A stretch of 22,964 bases of DNA. Source: Clostridiales bacterium (GTDB lineage Bacteria; Bacillota_A; Clostridia; Christensenellales; Borkfalkiaceae). The translations under genes and the position numbers were made by a program. The stretch is taken from assembly GCA_015055785.1 (NCBI GenBank), contig SVHQ01000011.1:1-22964 (forward strand), in the 5' to 3' direction. Below the pieces are notes generated by a model. It was not told the DNA's origin. It saw nothing but the letters and a program-made list of their open reading frames with translations, and did no database searches. Below are positions 22,301-22,964 of the stretch, piece by piece (the stretch's first letter is position 1; every line of letters starts with the position of its first letter).

Positions 22301-22964
22301 AAATCAGGCGTAAAGCTGAGCGCCAAAATCTTATCGTTCGTATAATCGCTGCCAATCATGACGGGTTTCACAAAGCTGAAGTTTGCAATCTTCGCCGCCG
22401 CCACTTCCATCGTCGCCACCGCTACGCCATTGATATAGCAAGTGAGCAAACCATTGTCTACGTCACGAGTGAATGCCACGTGCATCCAACTACCCGTACG
22501 CACGTCGGCATTTTCTACGATAAATACCACTTTATCCGTTCTGGAAACTCGCCATTCGAATTTGGGATTACCATTCGTAGTAATTTCAAACGAGAACGTG
22601 TACCAGTAATCGTACAATACGGAAGAAGACATCTTTCTTTCCGCATTCCCCATGACCGTACCGACGTGTTCGTTGTCAGCAACGTCACGGCTAACCTTAA
22701 TCCAAGCGGAAACGGTAGACGGCGCACTGTCAAATACCGTACCAAACGCTACGCCTCCCGTGCCTTCAAAATTCTTTCCGTCCGTACCGATTACATAAGA
22801 ATTATTATCCAAATTATAGAACGCCTCTTCTGCCGCCGTCAACGTTTCGTAATTGCTGACAAGTGCTTGATCTTCCGCAGAAAGCGCGTCATAATTTGTT
22901 CTCGCAAACGCAATAAGGCGTTCGCTTGCTACGCTCACCGTACCAATTTGGTCGATTGCACGTA
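19336..22964 (-). CDS. Large multidomain surface-type protein: LamG-like, calcineurin-like phosphoesterase, InlB-like repeats; 5' end beyond the window
   Basis: The frame is open to the right edge, so the N-terminus and any signal peptide are missing. Counting from a GTG at 22938: a FIVAR-like helical linker (1-45), a LamG/concanavalin-like domain (about 55-235, ending in GSIADVRVYSSLLTAEQ) and a metallophosphoesterase domain (about 288-650). The latter has ligands D296 (IPDTQ), D365 (VGDLTDN), N416-H417 (RGNHD), H514 (STHAYLG) and H558 (CGHSSG). A beta-rich segment follows, then two InlB B-repeat-like units (each ending in GY-x-x-G-x-x-Y and a short strand) and a C-terminal domain beginning GAAIRLNAPTGMRFQTYLDK. 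No LPXTG motif or C-terminal membrane helix is present, so attachment would be through N-terminal modules or secretion. The preceding residues AIDQIGTVSVASERLI suggest further linker repeats upstream. Likely extracellular phosphoesterase; substrate unknown. Confidence 0.85.
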   Translation of the reverse strand, partial: RAIDQIGTVSVASERLIAFARTNYDALSAEDQALVSNYETLTAAEEAFYNLDNNSYVIGTDGKNFEGTGGVAFGTVFDSAPSTVSAWIKVSRDVADNEHVGTVMGNAERKMSSSVLYDYWYTFSFEITTNGNPKFEWRVSRTDKVVFIVENADVRTGSWMHVAFTRDVDNGLLTCYINGVAVATMEVAAAKIANFSFVKPVMIGSDYTNDKILALSFTPDFHGSIADVRVYSSLLTAEQAEKDASGEIPDEVTLLGGVDFASGESEEYYDYVNDNATDAFGWETADKNYFAAEDGEFTFAVIPDTQMIFSRAPKDSNGVGIFNGTYTPAAEGEVAGNWESAYNVEDNLGFRNMQWLIDNKDLLNLQYVMHVGDLTDNLNYYVASNVNSSYKKWQIEGMIEADYGFQMLDKLTDANIKWSISRGNHDGGYDKDALAIWDKYWTQSNVYAKATTDDRLDGEPAKYCITTRNEVDHIYSYYEKIEINGMKYLILVLDLEASDTVLAWANEVAAYFTDYKIIVSTHAYLGSRAGLMTSLMGSESLNNPGQTVWDEFVSLHSNIELVICGHSSGEDIVRKQLTGVNGNKVWTFMIDSSAHEFTGVTQPGLMALLKFSADGKTLTLNHYSMVQGELFGSYNSFTVTLGDIEENNVGAEGVKPEVVWPDVMDTRQIVLMPNVQPFGVYGSSTGLRNNTVGDSTTLQIAYNGVQFRDYWKAYAVSIDIEKDGVYKFDADAYIKAKNGRVSVLQTCAKDGLTRIVPLTDPDDTDTIAYANGLYGPWGSSGGSIMMTDILPDGIAVSAGDKITILFSGSASYWGKMLFDGAVYDGDVEVQDCDLNMTSATVANSLYKAGYNGLMADGTASSYKNYKGFTAGWLHLTGSFANFFTQYTNTVTVNDEDGNMLFTATSSSMGDMVGVQNKLPTLYKEGYKFLGYNVGGTIYAGGEYSVKGATSEEKDGTTQTVVAMFEKLPDAIFDTAGKVVIDTSAGFNEALPELNRVGHLFLGYAIDGELYPAGTVYDKASGKDIKAVFVEFSMINGAAIRLNAPTGMRFQTYLDKATYNDYLAGNVSFGTLIVKADDITVNGALDYSLLTTDAALTKLNILSTVQNTVGDYLYFNGVLATIKEHHYDWKFAARGYMTVTYADGTTATFYANVTDNARSVSEVAEKALADVSSVETKRYDTLVDGMYSAYDADERTVIEVFIKKDEIVE

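Overview
The window looks like a chromosomal segment of an anaerobic, carbohydrate-fermenting Clostridia-type Firmicute, probably from a gut. The evidence is moderate to low GC, strong AAGGAG-type ribosome binding sites, clean sigma-A promoters with 17-bp spacers, fermentative sugar genes and a Firmicutes-style multidomain surface protein. I cannot place it at genus level; an uncultured Christensenellales-like lineage is a guess.

Region 1 (1-6462) is a leftward L-rhamnose operon: rhaB, an SGNH esterase, rhaA, an acetate/propionate kinase, a class II aldolase and a CoA-acylating aldehyde dehydrogenase that runs off the left edge. The aldolase has a C-terminal tail, and the dehydrogenase an N-terminal tail, that both look like bacterial-microcompartment encapsulation peptides. 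The kinase carries Ala where acetate kinases usually have Val in the acyl pocket. Together this predicts rhamnose -> rhamnulose-1-P -> lactaldehyde -> (1,2-propanediol ->) propionaldehyde -> propionyl-CoA -> propionate + ATP in a rhamnose/fucose-type microcompartment. The shell genes would lie outside the window. Between aldolase and dehydrogenase is a 213-bp array of small, unrelated hairpins punctuated by GTGAATT (four copies) and then its complement AATTCAC (three exact copies and one near-copy). It is the most unusual piece of DNA here. A DeoR-family regulator is divergent from rhaB, with back-to-back promoters.

Region 2 (7349-11381) holds single genes: a PHP-domain phosphoesterase, a PlsC-type acyltransferase with a zinc ribbon, a structured gene-free stretch, and a leftward regulator with a MerR/excisionase-like HTH at its N-terminus and a LuxR-like HTH at its C-terminus.

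Region 3 (11382-19329) is a glycoside/sugar cassette: rightward GH109-like Gfo/Idh/MocA oxidoreductase, GH4 alpha-galactosidase-like enzyme and TIM-barrel isomerase/epimerase, facing a leftward trio of TIM-barrel isomerase/epimerase and two Gfo/Idh/MocA dehydrogenases, with a divergent AraC regulator. Every enzyme is from a family that works through NAD(H)-dependent oxidation or keto-sugar chemistry, and there is no classical hydrolase or transporter. This is compatible with an oxidise-eliminate-reduce route for cleaving unusual glycosides.

Region 4 (19336-22964) is a leftward, 5'-truncated surface-type protein of at least 1200 residues with a LamG-like domain, a calcineurin-like phosphoesterase domain and InlB-like repeats. 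No tRNA, rRNA, CRISPR array, transposase or phage gene was seen.
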